In this document: one piece after another, positions 47,486 to 59,571 of the stretch
Numbering within the stretch: position 1 is the first letter of the stretch
How the letters are laid out: each line of letters starts with the position of its first letter
Origin: Dissophora ornata
Lineage: Eukaryota; Mortierellomycota; Mortierellomycetes; Mortierellales; Mortierellaceae
NCBI GenBank assembly: GCA_025201705.1
Contig: MU616583.1
Location: 35,361-99,360 of the forward strand
Length of the DNA stretch: 64,000 bases
Direction of reading: 5' to 3'
Program-made: the position numbers and the translations under genes
The notes under the pieces: generated by a model
The model's database searches: none
What the model saw: only the letters and a program-made list of their open reading frames with translations
Told to the model about the DNA's origin: nothing

Positions 47486-49634
47486 AGCGCGTCGCTCAGA
47501 TTTTGTCGTTTGATCTTCTTCGATGCGTCCACCCTTCTTTGGCAGCACGAGAAATACAAATAGGAACGAAACAGCGGGAAGGGCCATAGTAAAAAAAAAA
47601 AAGAACAAATACAACATCCTGGACATCCCTGGACTCGGACTAATGCACCATTATCTAAAATCGAGGAAATGGGACAAGGACCCGATCTTGCTTTGCTCTT
47701 GTTTTCTATCTCTACCCCTCCTTCACTAGCCCCTGTTCTGTATGCGAGCTGCACATGGCATCACTCCCACTGGCCATTTTTGTCGTCATGCTGAGCGGAA
47801 TAAGCTGTACGCGAACTTCAATGAAGATTTCACCACCATGCAACAAAGTTGGGCAAATACTCACAAGAATACAGTGTAACAATTCACATTTATTCGCCAG
47901 CACATTCTGACTGCAACGTTGTTGTAATCCACATGCCCTAATTGAAGGAGACTGATTAAACATCTAACCGGGTATGTCGATCAATCATAATTACCGAAAT
48001 CATGCCCGATGCCCGAGATGTACATATGAACACACCTCTCGACAGGTGTCAGCAAGATCGAACATCAGTGATGGTCTTGTGTCTGGTATCCACATATTTT
48101 TTGTCCTGCGAAATTGCGAAAGGGACAGCATGGGGTGCCAAATTCTTCACCAGTCACCTTCCGTGTGTGGTTTTCAGCAGTCATTCAAACACGACACAAC
48201 GCCATCTTCTCGGTTATTCACGCATATATATATCAGTGGGGACAATGCTGGAGACCTGGACCCAGCGCTCAGCTCAGAACGACACACCCACACCCAGGTA
48301 CCCTGGAAAAAAACACAACGTTTATACGCATATTGTGGATCAGTAACCCGTCCATGCAGAACGCTTTGATGCGCATTATCCAGAGCATTTAAAGTGAGTT
48401 TAATTGAAACGATGCGGAAATGACGTGTTAGTGCTTCTGGAGTTATGCCAGCCTTGGGGCTGCAAGCGTTGAAGACTTGACCGAAAACACGCAGCCACTG
48501 ACTACAAAAATCATGCAGGGTTGATTTTTTCTCGAAAAACGCTGTTACGCGCAGATAAGGTTTAGGTTCATTTCAGACAAAGCAAGTCGGAAAAGCAGTT
48601 CCCTTGACCAGTTTATCCTCCCTTGTGTTATAGAAACCTGTCCTGGTCAACAAAATAGTCGCTGCAAGGGACACCCGCCCTCGACAACAGCACGTTTCGC
48701 ACACCGGAGGATGCAGTCAGTACCGTCGTCCATTCACTCGCGACTCACGCCGGATCTCGCTCCTTCTCAATACACCATCTGCTTAGAGTCTCTATCCTGC
48801 ACAGTGAATATAACTGGTTAAATTCACCCACGGACACAGCGCACAGCAAATATCAAACAACGCACACTAGCGAGTGTATACATGCTTTTATTCTGTCCTC
48901 CTCTGTCCCGTATTCACAACCCTCCCTCACATGCCCGTGGACTCAATGGTTGTCTGGTCCATTCAATCATTCACTTATTGACCTATTGACATTATTGTCC
49001 TGTGCTTACCTCTCCACTGGCCCTCCCGCGCTCACGACAAACGAAAAAAGCAATCTTTAGATCTTCACGCCCCTTTATTGCATGACCAACAAAGTGGGCA
49101 TTAGCCTGTTGCCGGCATCATACTACAGAAATGACGCGAACAATGCATTGCATGGTGTATCAGCATGCATTATCTTTTCTTTTCAGTCCAATTGATGTTC
49201 CCAGACGTCACTAGATTCTTCTTTTTTCTGTGTTCATTTTGTTATACATGTGGTATATTGTAGCATTTTTCGCTCTTGGTTCCATTGTCCCTTTATCCGC
49301 GGTTATACATTTGTTGCAACAGTTGTTCAGCAGATGAACAACACATTCAAATAGATTCTAATTGTCATTGATATACTTTTGATTCTAAAAGGGCTCATTT
49401 TTGCAATGATGTCATACGTTTGGGCTTGAAAGAGGTGGTAGCCTCACAGTTGACACTTGACAGCCGCATATGGACGACAGTATTATTGATTCTGATGCCA
49501 AGAAAAAAGACAAGTGGCGGTCCTCTTTCCAAAGCGTTATGGGGCGAATCTAAGGAATCTTTGGTGAATATTGCAAGGCGGAGAATATCTGTATTGACAG
49601 CCTCTGAACCTGCGTACATTCCTTTCATTTCGCC

Positions 49635-49665
<31 letters not shown>

Positions 49666-50008
49666 GGGACTGGCCACTCTGGAGATTTGTCTTTCTCGTC
49701 TTTTTAGTAGTTGTATAGGTATTGGCGCTAATAAAAATTAAACAGCTAGTTTTATTGTCGCTGAACTTGATTTTATGTTGCATTGCCATGATCTCTATCA
49801 ATATTGGAGACACTACCGCGATCATTCAATCTGGTTCTGAGCATAATGTCGACCAATTCTCGAATTGTCGGAATACATGAAGCGCAAAAAAAAATACTGA
49901 TGTGATTTTCTTAGCTTTGCAGTCTGCAAATGAGGACACTATTGTTTTGATCACTGGTTTAACATTGATGTCAACATTTCTGACTGCGAGAATCCGATGT
50001 AGTCCTCG
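47486..50008. other. Gene-free stretch right of the foldback element
   Basis: About 2.5 kb without a supported gene. It holds a run of 28 A at 49635-49662. Confidence 0.45.
49635..49662. repeat. Poly-A run of 28 bases
   Basis: Uninterrupted A run. Upstream sequence shows no reverse transcriptase or other retroelement coding, so its origin is unclear. Confidence 0.9.
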
Positions 50009-53000
50009 TTAAGATGCACAATTCCCGTGTAGTAGGCGAATATTAAGCACTACCATATAAGTGTTGGAGTTTTGGCAAAAATCACCTGGAAAATGCATAC
50101 GCGATTTCATCCACGTGGGTATGGTCAAGGATAGGTTTTCTTTTGCGGCTTCATACAAACTTGTGACTCTTGGGCTCCAGTCTTCCTCGAGGTGCAATAT
50201 GAAGATGTATAGTGGACGGTTTTTGGCCCAAGGAGGTATGCTTTTACCTCCCTGAAGACTGTTGAAGAGAATGTCCTGCGTGGCACCAGCATTGGAAAAA
50301 TAATAATTCGCCTCCTACTCCACAGTCGCGCCATCAAGAGTGAAATCCGGAGGTGAGGGAGGCGAGATCGCAGGGGAGGAGTCTGACCCTCCGGCGTAAG
50401 GTGGTGCGTGGCGGGGAGATACTGAGGATGCTTCATAAAGTGGAGATGGTGATGGACATGAATGTGGTTTCTTTGGTTGCGACATGTCAAGATGCAGGTC
50501 ATCTTCTAGTGTTTTGATATTCTATAGTCGCTTGACGCGCTTGCGATAATTTAAGGTTTAATACTTGCGTGTGCAGTCCCAATATCCGACAGCGCTTGTT
50601 GGACATGGTATTGCTGTGCATTTCGAACAGAACGTGGACGTTCTTCTCATTGTCCACACTTGCGCCAAAGCCTGTTGTCTTATGAAGCAAGCAACCCTCT
50701 GATTGGCAGTTGTAATGGTGGGCGTCGGCAAATTCGCCATTTCTTCCGGCGACCTGTTGAGCGTCTTGTTGCCCAGAATTGGGATAGGATCTTGGCCAGA
50801 TGTATAGAGTTCCAAGATCTCATCAAAGTGCGACATCATGACACTGTTATTCTTGCAGCAGTCTCGAAATCGCTTGACCACATCGAGCGGAAGAACCGGG
50901 GCGATTGAACGTTTCACTTTAAACAAAAGCATGGCGTCACCGACGAACCGGAACAGGCCAGCCCCTGAATACGCACACTCACTTGTGCCTTCTACCTTGT
51001 CGAGGGCAGTGGAAACCGTGTAGGGCATGAACACATGCAGCCTCATGAGCGGACCTGACGCTCTGCGGACATGAATATGGATTATTTGTGAAATTTGGTT
51101 TTCAGCTGATGGAGTTGATACAGGAAAGAGCGCTCGTTGATGCACCAGCTGTCGAATATCGATACTTTAGACTTAGCATCATTCACACTCTCATCTAGAT
51201 ATATCCTGATCGCGTTGGACTCCTCGAGACCGCCAATTACAAACGAATACATTGTCCCTCCCACAGAGCATGTTCTTCCTCCAGGGTTGTTGTTATCCAA
51301 GCGCAGGCAGGACGTCACGAGGATGTTCGCAAATGCCGTCCCGATCACAAGTCTATTGCCATCAGCTGTCATCAACGTGAGAGGTCGAAAGCCTTCGTTG
51401 CGTTCCTTAGCCTTAACTCCCGGTAGCGATGTTCCCACAGCTATCCCTTTAATAGTCCTGAATGACTCCTGGTGAACATCGAGCCAATGAGTCCTGGCGT
51501 AGGCCTCGATGGTATTCAGGATCACTGCTTCACCGTTCTTGGAATTCAACAAGATGACCCCGCAAAGTACTGAGCCAGCACGAATATCATCTGGGGATAA
51601 AGCGTCACGCCCTTGTCAATGGTGAGGCGAACATCGTCAGCGGTTTCCACAAATGACCTGTCGTACAGAACTGAGGCCGTGTCTTGGACCAAACGTCCTC
51701 TAAACCGGGGGCAGAAGAAGGCGTACAGTTTGCAAGGTGTCTTGGACATCCCACTTGCGCTTGCTGGGGCTAGGCAGGTTAGCGACGGTGTACCGTTTTT
51801 CGCATCATTGATTTTATCGACGCTATTTTCAGCTGTATTGCTATCGGCCGCTGTCAGCACCGCACCCTGTAGCATTTGGAATACACAAACACCTAACGGG
51901 TTAGTGCAAGCGATATAAAACAAGCATGCCTCACGACGAGCCAGCAAAGATACGCACAATCTGCCCTAAAGCCTCTAGAATAAATTGTCCTATCTTTCCG
52001 CGGGATTCAGGGTCAAGGATGACGATATTATCACCGTCATCTCGATGAGCAAGATATGAAGCTTGCGTTTGGTATTCGAAATTCGTGCAGAGGACGGCTG
52101 AAAAGCGACCTCTCATGGAAATGTGACCACTCTCAAGGAAAAGACCCCTCTCTCATGGAATAGACTCTCTTTTCTTTGTGGGAGTGCGAGAACATCTTTT
52201 GATAGTCCTCCATCAGTTCCTGTCGCTCCAGATGGTTTGCTGGTACTTCGTTCTGTCTTGCCTCGATTTCAGTCACCAAACGAAGGGCCATCTTCAAAGA
52301 AGACATCATGCACATTTCCGAAGCCTGTTTTCTCCAACGGTATGATCATAGTGCCAATTTGAACAGGCCGAAACACGCCTTGGAGATCGAGCTGCAAAAA
52401 TTGCGTCTCATCTTTGAAGGACGTCAAATCAAACACTGCCAACCCTCTCGGTGGAAAGGCTTCGCGACAAATCGATCGGACACGAGACACCCATGTGTCT
52501 CTCATCGCTCTGGCGACTTCAAATTCGTCTTGCCTCTTCTTCTCTCGCCTCTGTCCATACGCCGTTGACGCTTCCGCAATGTATATCTGGCTCGTTCCAA
52601 AGAACGCCAACCCATCGCAATACTGGCCCTGATCATTCGCATCCACCAAAAGATCCTTGTCGGCGTTCTTTCCTTCATCCACGCCATGTATGAGCGCTTC
52701 AAAGTAACGCGACTCAACTCCTGCCAAGGTCAGCGCACCCCGAATGAACGGCCAGACGAGATCTGCGAAGCCTTCTCGCTCGTTAATATACTTTGGGATC
52801 CGATTACTAAAATGGAAACAGTGGGAGCTGGACTAGAGAGGAGTTAAACGTCGTACACTGATCATGTAGTTCTTGTGGTGTTCCAACCTGGTGTGGGGCT
52901 CAGGCGCAACGTACCTGAGTCGCGCCTCCCTTTTTATTTCTAAGACGATTAGTGAGTCTTCTGTGGCTGGTACCTGCAGGGACTATAGAAGACCTGTTGG

Positions 53001-54600
53001 TACCGGTCATCAATAAAACCCTCTCTTGTTCTCGTTGATTTCAGTCTGAGTTGTTTAGTTAGTAGGTTAACCCCAAGAGAATGAATGTCACAGTTCTTAT
53101 AGCATCAAAACAAGTTACAGAAGAGAACTTACTAAGCTATAATGATCGAAATCAGGTATGTGGCGACGGGATCCTGCATATTCTCGTTCTTGACTGCAGT
53201 ATCGACGTCGTCATAGTGGCAGACCTTGAACACCCGCTCAAAGATTGCAATTATCGACGGCCATTTCTCTTTTACATCGACGGAAGCTCGCTTTGTTTTC
53301 CTTGCAGTCGAGAGGACATCAGAGGGCAAGCGCTTTGAGAATGCAGACCCAAGCCTAAGGTCTGCAACTCCATCCCGGGCAAGGGTAAATGGTTCCAAAT
53401 GACTCGTGCGAAAATCACGGGATGCTTTGGCAACGGGTCTGTTGAACGCTAAAAGTGAAATCTATTATATAGCTTTTGGGTTACCGAAAAATAAATTGCG
53501 AATTGCGTTTCGGATAAGCCTTCGTGCCTGGGAAGTCGTTGTCCTTGGTCTCTGCAGGGCAACTCTCACTTTCATTATCAACTGAAGTCAGGGAGGACTG
53601 TTTGCTTTCTACTGAAGATACCACGAGGACGCTGGTCAGAAAAAAATGTATGTACACCACTACAAGAGAACAAGGAAATAGGAACGAAACCATTCAACCA
53701 CGTATACGAACCAGATGCAGACCAAAACCTGTTATCATCACTAAGATGGCACGACTCATCTTGCTTGTGCGATCTACGCTTTGTACTACGAGTCTTAGTC
53801 ACCAAAGGCCGCTATTGCATATTGTCAGTTTAGACATGGGGTTTGAATCCAACAACGCATATGGCAGCATAGCAGGTGACAACTGGAATTGTACCTTTCA
53901 CAATGACGACAATCTTGCTGGGGCCCGCATCACGTTTATCGACAAACCCATAATTTAAGCATTCGATACCAGGGTGTATTCATTGTAATACTGTTTGAAT
54001 CAAGGTTGGTTGTTGCAGACGACGATGCCTTCCACGAACCTATAGCTGAGGATGAGGACGCCTTCGCTGGCTCGTCCGAAGATGGCAGCAAGTTACTGTC
54101 TTGAGAGAATAGGCTACCCTGTTCTAATTGATTGAAGTTACAAAGACAAGAGCGTTTCTAAACAAAAAGTCCATGTTTATACCATTTCACACCAACCTAA
54201 GTTTTTACCACAATTTTGTTGGACCATCTGTCGACGGCGAAGAAGCTGATTCTCAAGACGGGTCTGCAGAGTTTCGTCGGCGATAATGGCAATGTCAAAC
54301 GGACGCTTTGATAAATCGACTGAGGCCTGAATCCCACTCGACCGGAAATCCCCCATCCAACGCCTTCATACAGCTGTGTGTTATCTCACACGACAGGAAG
54401 TACTCGTTCGGATTTGACTCCAGCAAATTGGGCTGACTTTGGGAGTATTTAGCTCCTCGATCAGACCTGATATGATACTTGTAGTCCTCCATTGATCCTT
54501 TCTTGCAGTGATTTCCATCAATTGGTGTGACCGTGACTCTAAATCAAATGTACGAGTAAACGGATGCGCCCCATGGCAATGACTGTCGCCTACGAACAAT
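50009..54600 (-). pseudogene. Decayed large multi-exon gene with nuclease-like motifs, function unknown
   Basis: Coding-like segments run along the minus strand and appear to form one gene; I do not recognise the family with certainty. From the 5' side: VDVKEKWPSIIAIFERVF and DPVATYLISIIIA (53130-53400), LIVLEIKREARL (52930-52980), then EGFADLVWPFIRGAL, CDGLAFFGTSQIYIAEAS and AFPPRGLAVFDL (52300-52800), further conserved-looking text, a Cys-containing block NCQSEGCLLHKTTGFG near 50690, and a Pro-rich last exon to stop 50009. The E-x-K in LEIKRE after an Asp, and D...E-A-S, resemble PD-(D/E)XK nuclease cores; this is inference. Lesions: TAG at 50315-50317 inside an otherwise open exon, and frame changes without splice sites near 50710, 51598, 52150 and 52295. 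The upstream part (53.5-54.6 kb) is only loosely resolved. Confidence 0.6.
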
Positions 54601-55640
54601 GCTCATATGCCTCAGGTGTGGCCGACGCCTAGCTATCACATCCATCACCATCGTAAGAACAGTATGGTGGATGCTCGCTAGAACGCAATTCACCGTTCCA
54701 AACCTATTCGTTTAATGACTGAGCAGTACGATATGAGACCACGTCAAAATAGAGAATGGGATGTCTGCTACCACTCTCAGGCCAAGGAGCTTTGACCATT
54801 GACCTGAGCATCAATGTTCATTGCCGACGGTGAAGCCATACCCTTGGCCATCACACCATGACGCTCTCGCAGAAAAGAGGCCGAATGCTGGGTGCTTGCC
54901 ATCATCTGACGGCGCCTTCAGATGATAGTGCGATGTCTAAACGCTTTTCGGAGTTTCCAAACGTGTCACGAAGCACGCCGAAATGAGACCACCCTGGACA
55001 GCACTCTACTCGCCCTTTCCAGTGTATTGGGGGACAAAAGAAATCATGAAGAGTGGGAGTGAGAGAGTTGACACAACAGCCCAGTCGGAATAGGCGACGC
55101 CAACAAAAGATACATTTATAATTTATTCGTTTGAAGGAAATAAAAGCTCTCTGAAGAGAGCTAAGAACACATCCCTGAACATGGTCAGACAGACTTGAAG
55201 TATTGCTTAACAGGCACTGGAGAAGGTATGGTGGCAGCCCGAGACTGAGAAAAAGGATCCGAGATAGGAAGCGCGAAGAGTCACGTTCTTTGCTGTTTTT
55301 TGAACGATGATCCTCTGATGTTTTCTGATGTTTTCTGATTGACGAAATTAGCAAGAGAGGATAGCAGACAGAGCATCTCCACCACGGATCGAGTCTTGCC
55401 AAATCCCTGATTGGGCATCAATAACTCGTGTTAGTCGATGGGAGAGCTACGACACAGAGGTGCATGGTAAATATCCAAGACATTGTAGTGCCCACACGTC
55501 ATACGATCCTGTTCCTCAGGTATGACGTTCGACTGGAATCGCTCTGGGATTGCAATGCCTGTTTTTGTTGTTAGTCAATTAGTCCTTACGCATGAACATC
55601 CACGATAAGCTCCCTATCTAGTGTTTGTATATCTTTTGCT
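54601..55640. other. Intergenic, nothing recognised
   Basis: About 1 kb without coding evidence. A short direct repeat, TGATGTTTTC, occurs twice at 55317-55336. Confidence 0.4.
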
Positions 55641-55652
55641 CTGGTTGTCTGG

Positions 55653-55913
55653 TTGTCTTGCCATCAATGCAAGAAGATAAGGAACAGGAAAAACAGATGC
55701 CTTCTCATCCCTTGCACGGAAGTTCGCCATATCAGTTGGCCCTCAAAGCTGTCGAAGAGAGGGATACGGGCTTACTATCTTCGATACTGTGTGCCATGCT
55801 TATTCACCCACAATGTGCTACGGAAGGACTTGACTGCATGCCCTGCAAGCAAAATAACATGTCCCCAATGTCGTAACATCTGCACATGTCCAAAGTGTAA
55901 AGAGAAAACATGA
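55653..55913 (+). CDS. Small CXXC zinc-finger ORF, zf-4CXXC_R1-like
   Basis: A single open frame contains CHQCKK at its start, CLLIPC about 10 residues on, YCVPCL in the middle and CPQCRNICTCPKCKEK at its end. The order CHQC ... C ... C ... CxxCL ... CPxCRxxCxCxxC is that of the R1-type 4CXXC zinc finger found in chromatin proteins, including some JmjC proteins. The frame is only about 86 residues and nothing else of such a protein is visible nearby, so it may be a fragment, one exon of a gene I cannot trace, or a small domain protein. The CHQC Cys comes directly after the start (TTG/ATG not decided; TTGTCTTGC precedes it). The ORF stops right after the finger. Confidence 0.45.
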   Translation: MSCHQCKKIRNRKNRCLLIPCTEVRHISWPSKLSKRGIRAYYLRYCVPCLFTHNVLRKDLTACPASKITCPQCRNICTCPKCKEKT

Positions 55914-56290
55914 AAATCCAATGCTGACATATACGACTGTGACATGTCGAGTCAGACGCCTTTCCTCACCGACCCCAAGGATGACCATCGCGCAACAGAG
56001 AAAGTATCAAAGCTGCGAAATGGTCAGGCCGCATTAACAGCTATTGCGTGCTAACAAAGACAACAAAGAACAAGCGCGTTGTTGCTTTTCAAGCGGTACA
56101 GTACAAGCCATGGTCTTTATTGATCCATTTATCATGTTCTCATTCGTTTTTTTTGTACAGGGGAAAGAAGAAAGGGGAGGGTAATCGACGACGGAAATAA
56201 GAAATGCTTTGTATAATTTTTTTTTCTTTTTGTTACATTCTTCATCATAAACGACATCGACAAATGACAAACAATACTCGCAGGCTTTCA
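55914..56290. other. Intergenic between the zinc-finger ORF (+) and RasGEF (-)
   Basis: 377 bases between convergent frames, AT-rich with T runs near 56140-56230; no gene seen. Confidence 0.45.
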
Positions 56291-59200
56291 TCATTCATCA
56301 ACGCTTGTAGGCCTGGAACTTCCACCACTTCCATTATGGCCTCCGTCACCACTGTTGCTGCCTGTACTTCCTCGCTGGATAGTACTTGCTGTCGATATCT
56401 GACTATACACGGACCCATTTCCAGCCATGGAACCGCTACCGCTTCCTGGAGCTACAGGCCAGCTGAGCGTCGTCGAGCCCCCTGTACTTGTCCTCGGGGC
56501 AGAGCCAGGTGTCAGCTTATTCTTGGGTGGCTCTCGAATGGTGCTTAGTTCGTCCACCATCCTCTCCGGGACCCAAGGACGTGTCAGTAAGTAGTGCAGG
56601 ATCAGTTGCTGTGTTGGTCGCAGTCCATTACCAGAGACATCATCCTCCTCCTCCTCATACAACGACTGGTGATTGATGTTCGCTCCAATCTGCCTATCGA
56701 CTGAGGAAGTTCGATACTTGGCTGTTCTGTGCAGAGCCGAGGACAGAGACGGCGCTCGGAAATGGTGGTGGTTCTTGGTTGCGGCCTTGATATACGGTCT
56801 TGGTGGCTGGGACGAGTACTTCGGACCAGACTGATAAGCCTGGAGCTTCATCAAAAGATCCTGAATCCGGACATCGTCCTCCGGCGCAAACAGTGTGTTG
56901 ACTGAGGGAGAGCTTGTTGATGCGGGTTTCTCCCGTAAACTGGAGGTTGCTGGTATCTGAGATGAAATTGGGGGCGCAGCGTTGTTGCTCTTCTTGACCG
57001 CCGCCAATAAATAAGTAATGTCCATGATAAATGTGCCCAAGAACGGCACCATGGGTCTCCGAGCAGTCTCCTTATTCCTGAATCCGAGGTTCAGGCTCAT
57101 ACCGTTCAGACTCAACACGTCGAGTTTTGTGGTGGGTGCTGAGGTCGTGTGCTGTATGGGCGAGACTGTTGATGGCGATAGCAGCATGGTACCGGCATTC
57201 AGACTACCCATCATCTCCCGGTATTTTCCATAGTTTCTTGCCTCGCTCATGAGCTCTGATAACGTCTCGAGCTTGTGCATGCTTTTCCGTGGTACAAAGC
57301 TCCAAGTCCGTTTTAGTCGCTTTATTGGCGGTGTTCCAAGTGCCGAGAGCACAGCCTTTAACGTCTGAAAGTTCTCCAGTTCATGCAGCTTGACTGCAAC
57401 CTTGACCCAGTAATGCATGCATTGCGCCCGTCCAGAGGCCTCAGGCGGAAAGAGAACCGAGTACTCAATCATGCGCGTCAAATAGTTGAAGAAATCTGTC
57501 GATGCCGTGATACTGCGATGTGGCGTTTTGGGCGAGTGCGTGAGAAGAGCTTTAGGGGGAATCACCAAAAATATGGCTGATTCCACTAGCGTGAGTTGGT
57601 AGGCGACAAGATAAGCAGGGAACTCTAGAATCGATGTGACGCTAGCAGATCGGTAAAGAAGCTCCCGTACTTTGGTGATGGTCGCCATGACGTTGGAAAT
57701 CATGGACGTATATTTGGTTAGGTTTTCCTGCAGTGTCTGAATGTCGACATCGCCGTCTTGTTGATCCTGTTTGGACTTTGAATCACTGCCCTGCACTTTT
57801 GTAGCTCCCTCGAGCAACTTGTGCTTTGTTTCGGCCAACTTTGTGGAGCATGACTTTTCTTTATCAACAAGAGTGCGATGTGTTGTCCTGAGAGGCGTTA
57901 CTGGGATTAGCGGGATATGGTCGCTGGGGCCGTATGTCTTTTGGTCCAGTTGGTCATCATTGTCGCCACTGATACGCTCTGCCTCTACAAGGTTGGCGGG
58001 GTCGACACTTCCGTCAGGAATGACGGTGATAAAGGATTTGCCTTGACCTAGAGAAGCGTATTGTGGGAGGGTATATGAGCGACATCGGTCTGCAGAGGAG
58101 ATGCTGGAGGAGATGCTTGACGGCGACAGAGTAGGCGAGGCCGGTACAGATAGTGGCGTCCCTGGGCGCCGTGTTGGTGCTGGTATGGCGATACTTGGCG
58201 ATGAAGCCCTCCGGCTCAACTGCGGCGAGAACACATGGGCTACAGCGTTGAAATGGCATTTGGAGAGGACAAAAAAACAAATGAAAAAGATACATGTTTG
58301 TTAGAATTCCGAAATTCAGCAACGCATCGCCGGATCGATCGATAAATCACATCCTGTCCCGACCGTAATCAGCTCTCTCCAAAATTTCAGTTGACATACC
58401 ATCCAAAACATCGTCATCGTCCTCCTCATCGTCCTCCTCATCGGATTCCTCATCGGATTCCTCCTCGTCCAATGAATGCTCTTCAGCTTTGATATCCTGA
58501 AATTTCCTGTACAAACGTGCTGGCTTTGGCGGCAGCGGTGGTTTGGATTGAGGTGGTGATTCTAGGCCTCCTGGATGCAAGCTTTGAGCAGGCATGGATT
58601 GCGGCCGGGCATGATGATCTGTTGACCGCGTTAGGCTGAGAGAGCTGGAGCCGCTATGACCGCCGAAGAGCAGACTGTGCGTACTATTGTTGCCTCCTAT
58701 TGAGGGCATGACGCCATTTTCGATAAATCCTAGCACTGGGCTGCGATTTGTTGGTGTGGGCGATACTACAGGCGGCGGCGGTCTCCGCGTCGGCTTTGGT
58801 GGTATTGTGGGCGCAGGTAGGCTTGCGCGATGAAGTGGTGGAGAGGCGACGGGGCTACCGGGAGGTGCTAATCTGGAGGAGAAGGAGGAGACCCGAGAGA
58901 CGGCGGGTGAAGGCGACTGCTGTGACTCTGCGCCGTTGAGGTCCGAGGCTGAGGCCTGCAGCTGCTCTGTCAACATGCCTACAGTCCTTGTTTGTCCAGA
59001 GGTGATCCTGTCAGAATGTCTGGAGAGCGAAGTCTTTCGAGGGACAGCTGGTGGCTCTGAGATGGCTGCGATAGCGGCATTTTGTTTTGAAAGGATATCC
59101 TGGGCATAGACAACACTGGACCGCGTGATAGAGATGAGGGTTGCTGTGGCAGTGGAAGTGATAGCCACTAATGACAAAGAGAGGATAATAAGGTAATCAG

Positions 59201-59571
59201 TCCAAAGCAATGCAGGCAAGCCAATGGGGCGCGAACTTCGCCTCGGCACAGCGCCATCCATCGCGATGCTGTCGACTGAGGCTGAGGATGTCCAATATAC
59301 GCACCGTTAGCGACAAACTTGACCTTGCGTAGTTCAATGGCGGCGGCGTCGATGATGTCCAGGTAACAAAAGTAGGCATCCTGCGCATTTATTATATTTT
59401 TTAATCCAAGGAACCGATAAGGGAAGTCAGTCCGATAAACACAAACAAAATAAAACACAACATAGACATGCGTGCAGAGGTATTCATCGCTGGTCTCTCC
59501 TGCTATACCTTGAAATTGCCGGAGGAGACCGCATCGGCTGACCTGGCCAGCATCAACTGGATCTCTTCCAT
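56291..59571 (-). CDS. Ras guanine-nucleotide exchange factor (CDC25 homology domain)
   Basis: Four exons: 59509-59571, 59305-59380, 58400-59167 and 56291-58239, phases consistent, 951 aa. The catalytic RasGEF domain spans about residues 500-720: QLTLVESAIFLVIPPKALL, FFNYLTRMIEYSVLF, WVKVAVKLHELENFQTLKAVLSALG, PIKRLKRTW, then PFLGTFIMDITYL after an insertion of roughly 45 residues. The helical N-terminus (MEEIQLMLARSADAVSSGNF, DAYFCYLDIIDAAAIELRK) looks like a MIT-type helical bundle. Between them lies a Pro-rich linker with PPLPPKPAR- and IPPKPTRRPP-type SH3 ligands and an acidic patch of about 25 Asp/Glu. It should load GTP onto a Ras-family GTPase at a membrane; the partner is unknown. The intron after DDDVLD uses GTATGT and joins in phase. 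Confidence 0.9.

Noticed and set aside
49420..49707. Plus-strand frame running into the poly-A run
   Set aside because: Its end is poly-Lys from the A run, and the rest has no recognisable motif; not a retroelement protein.
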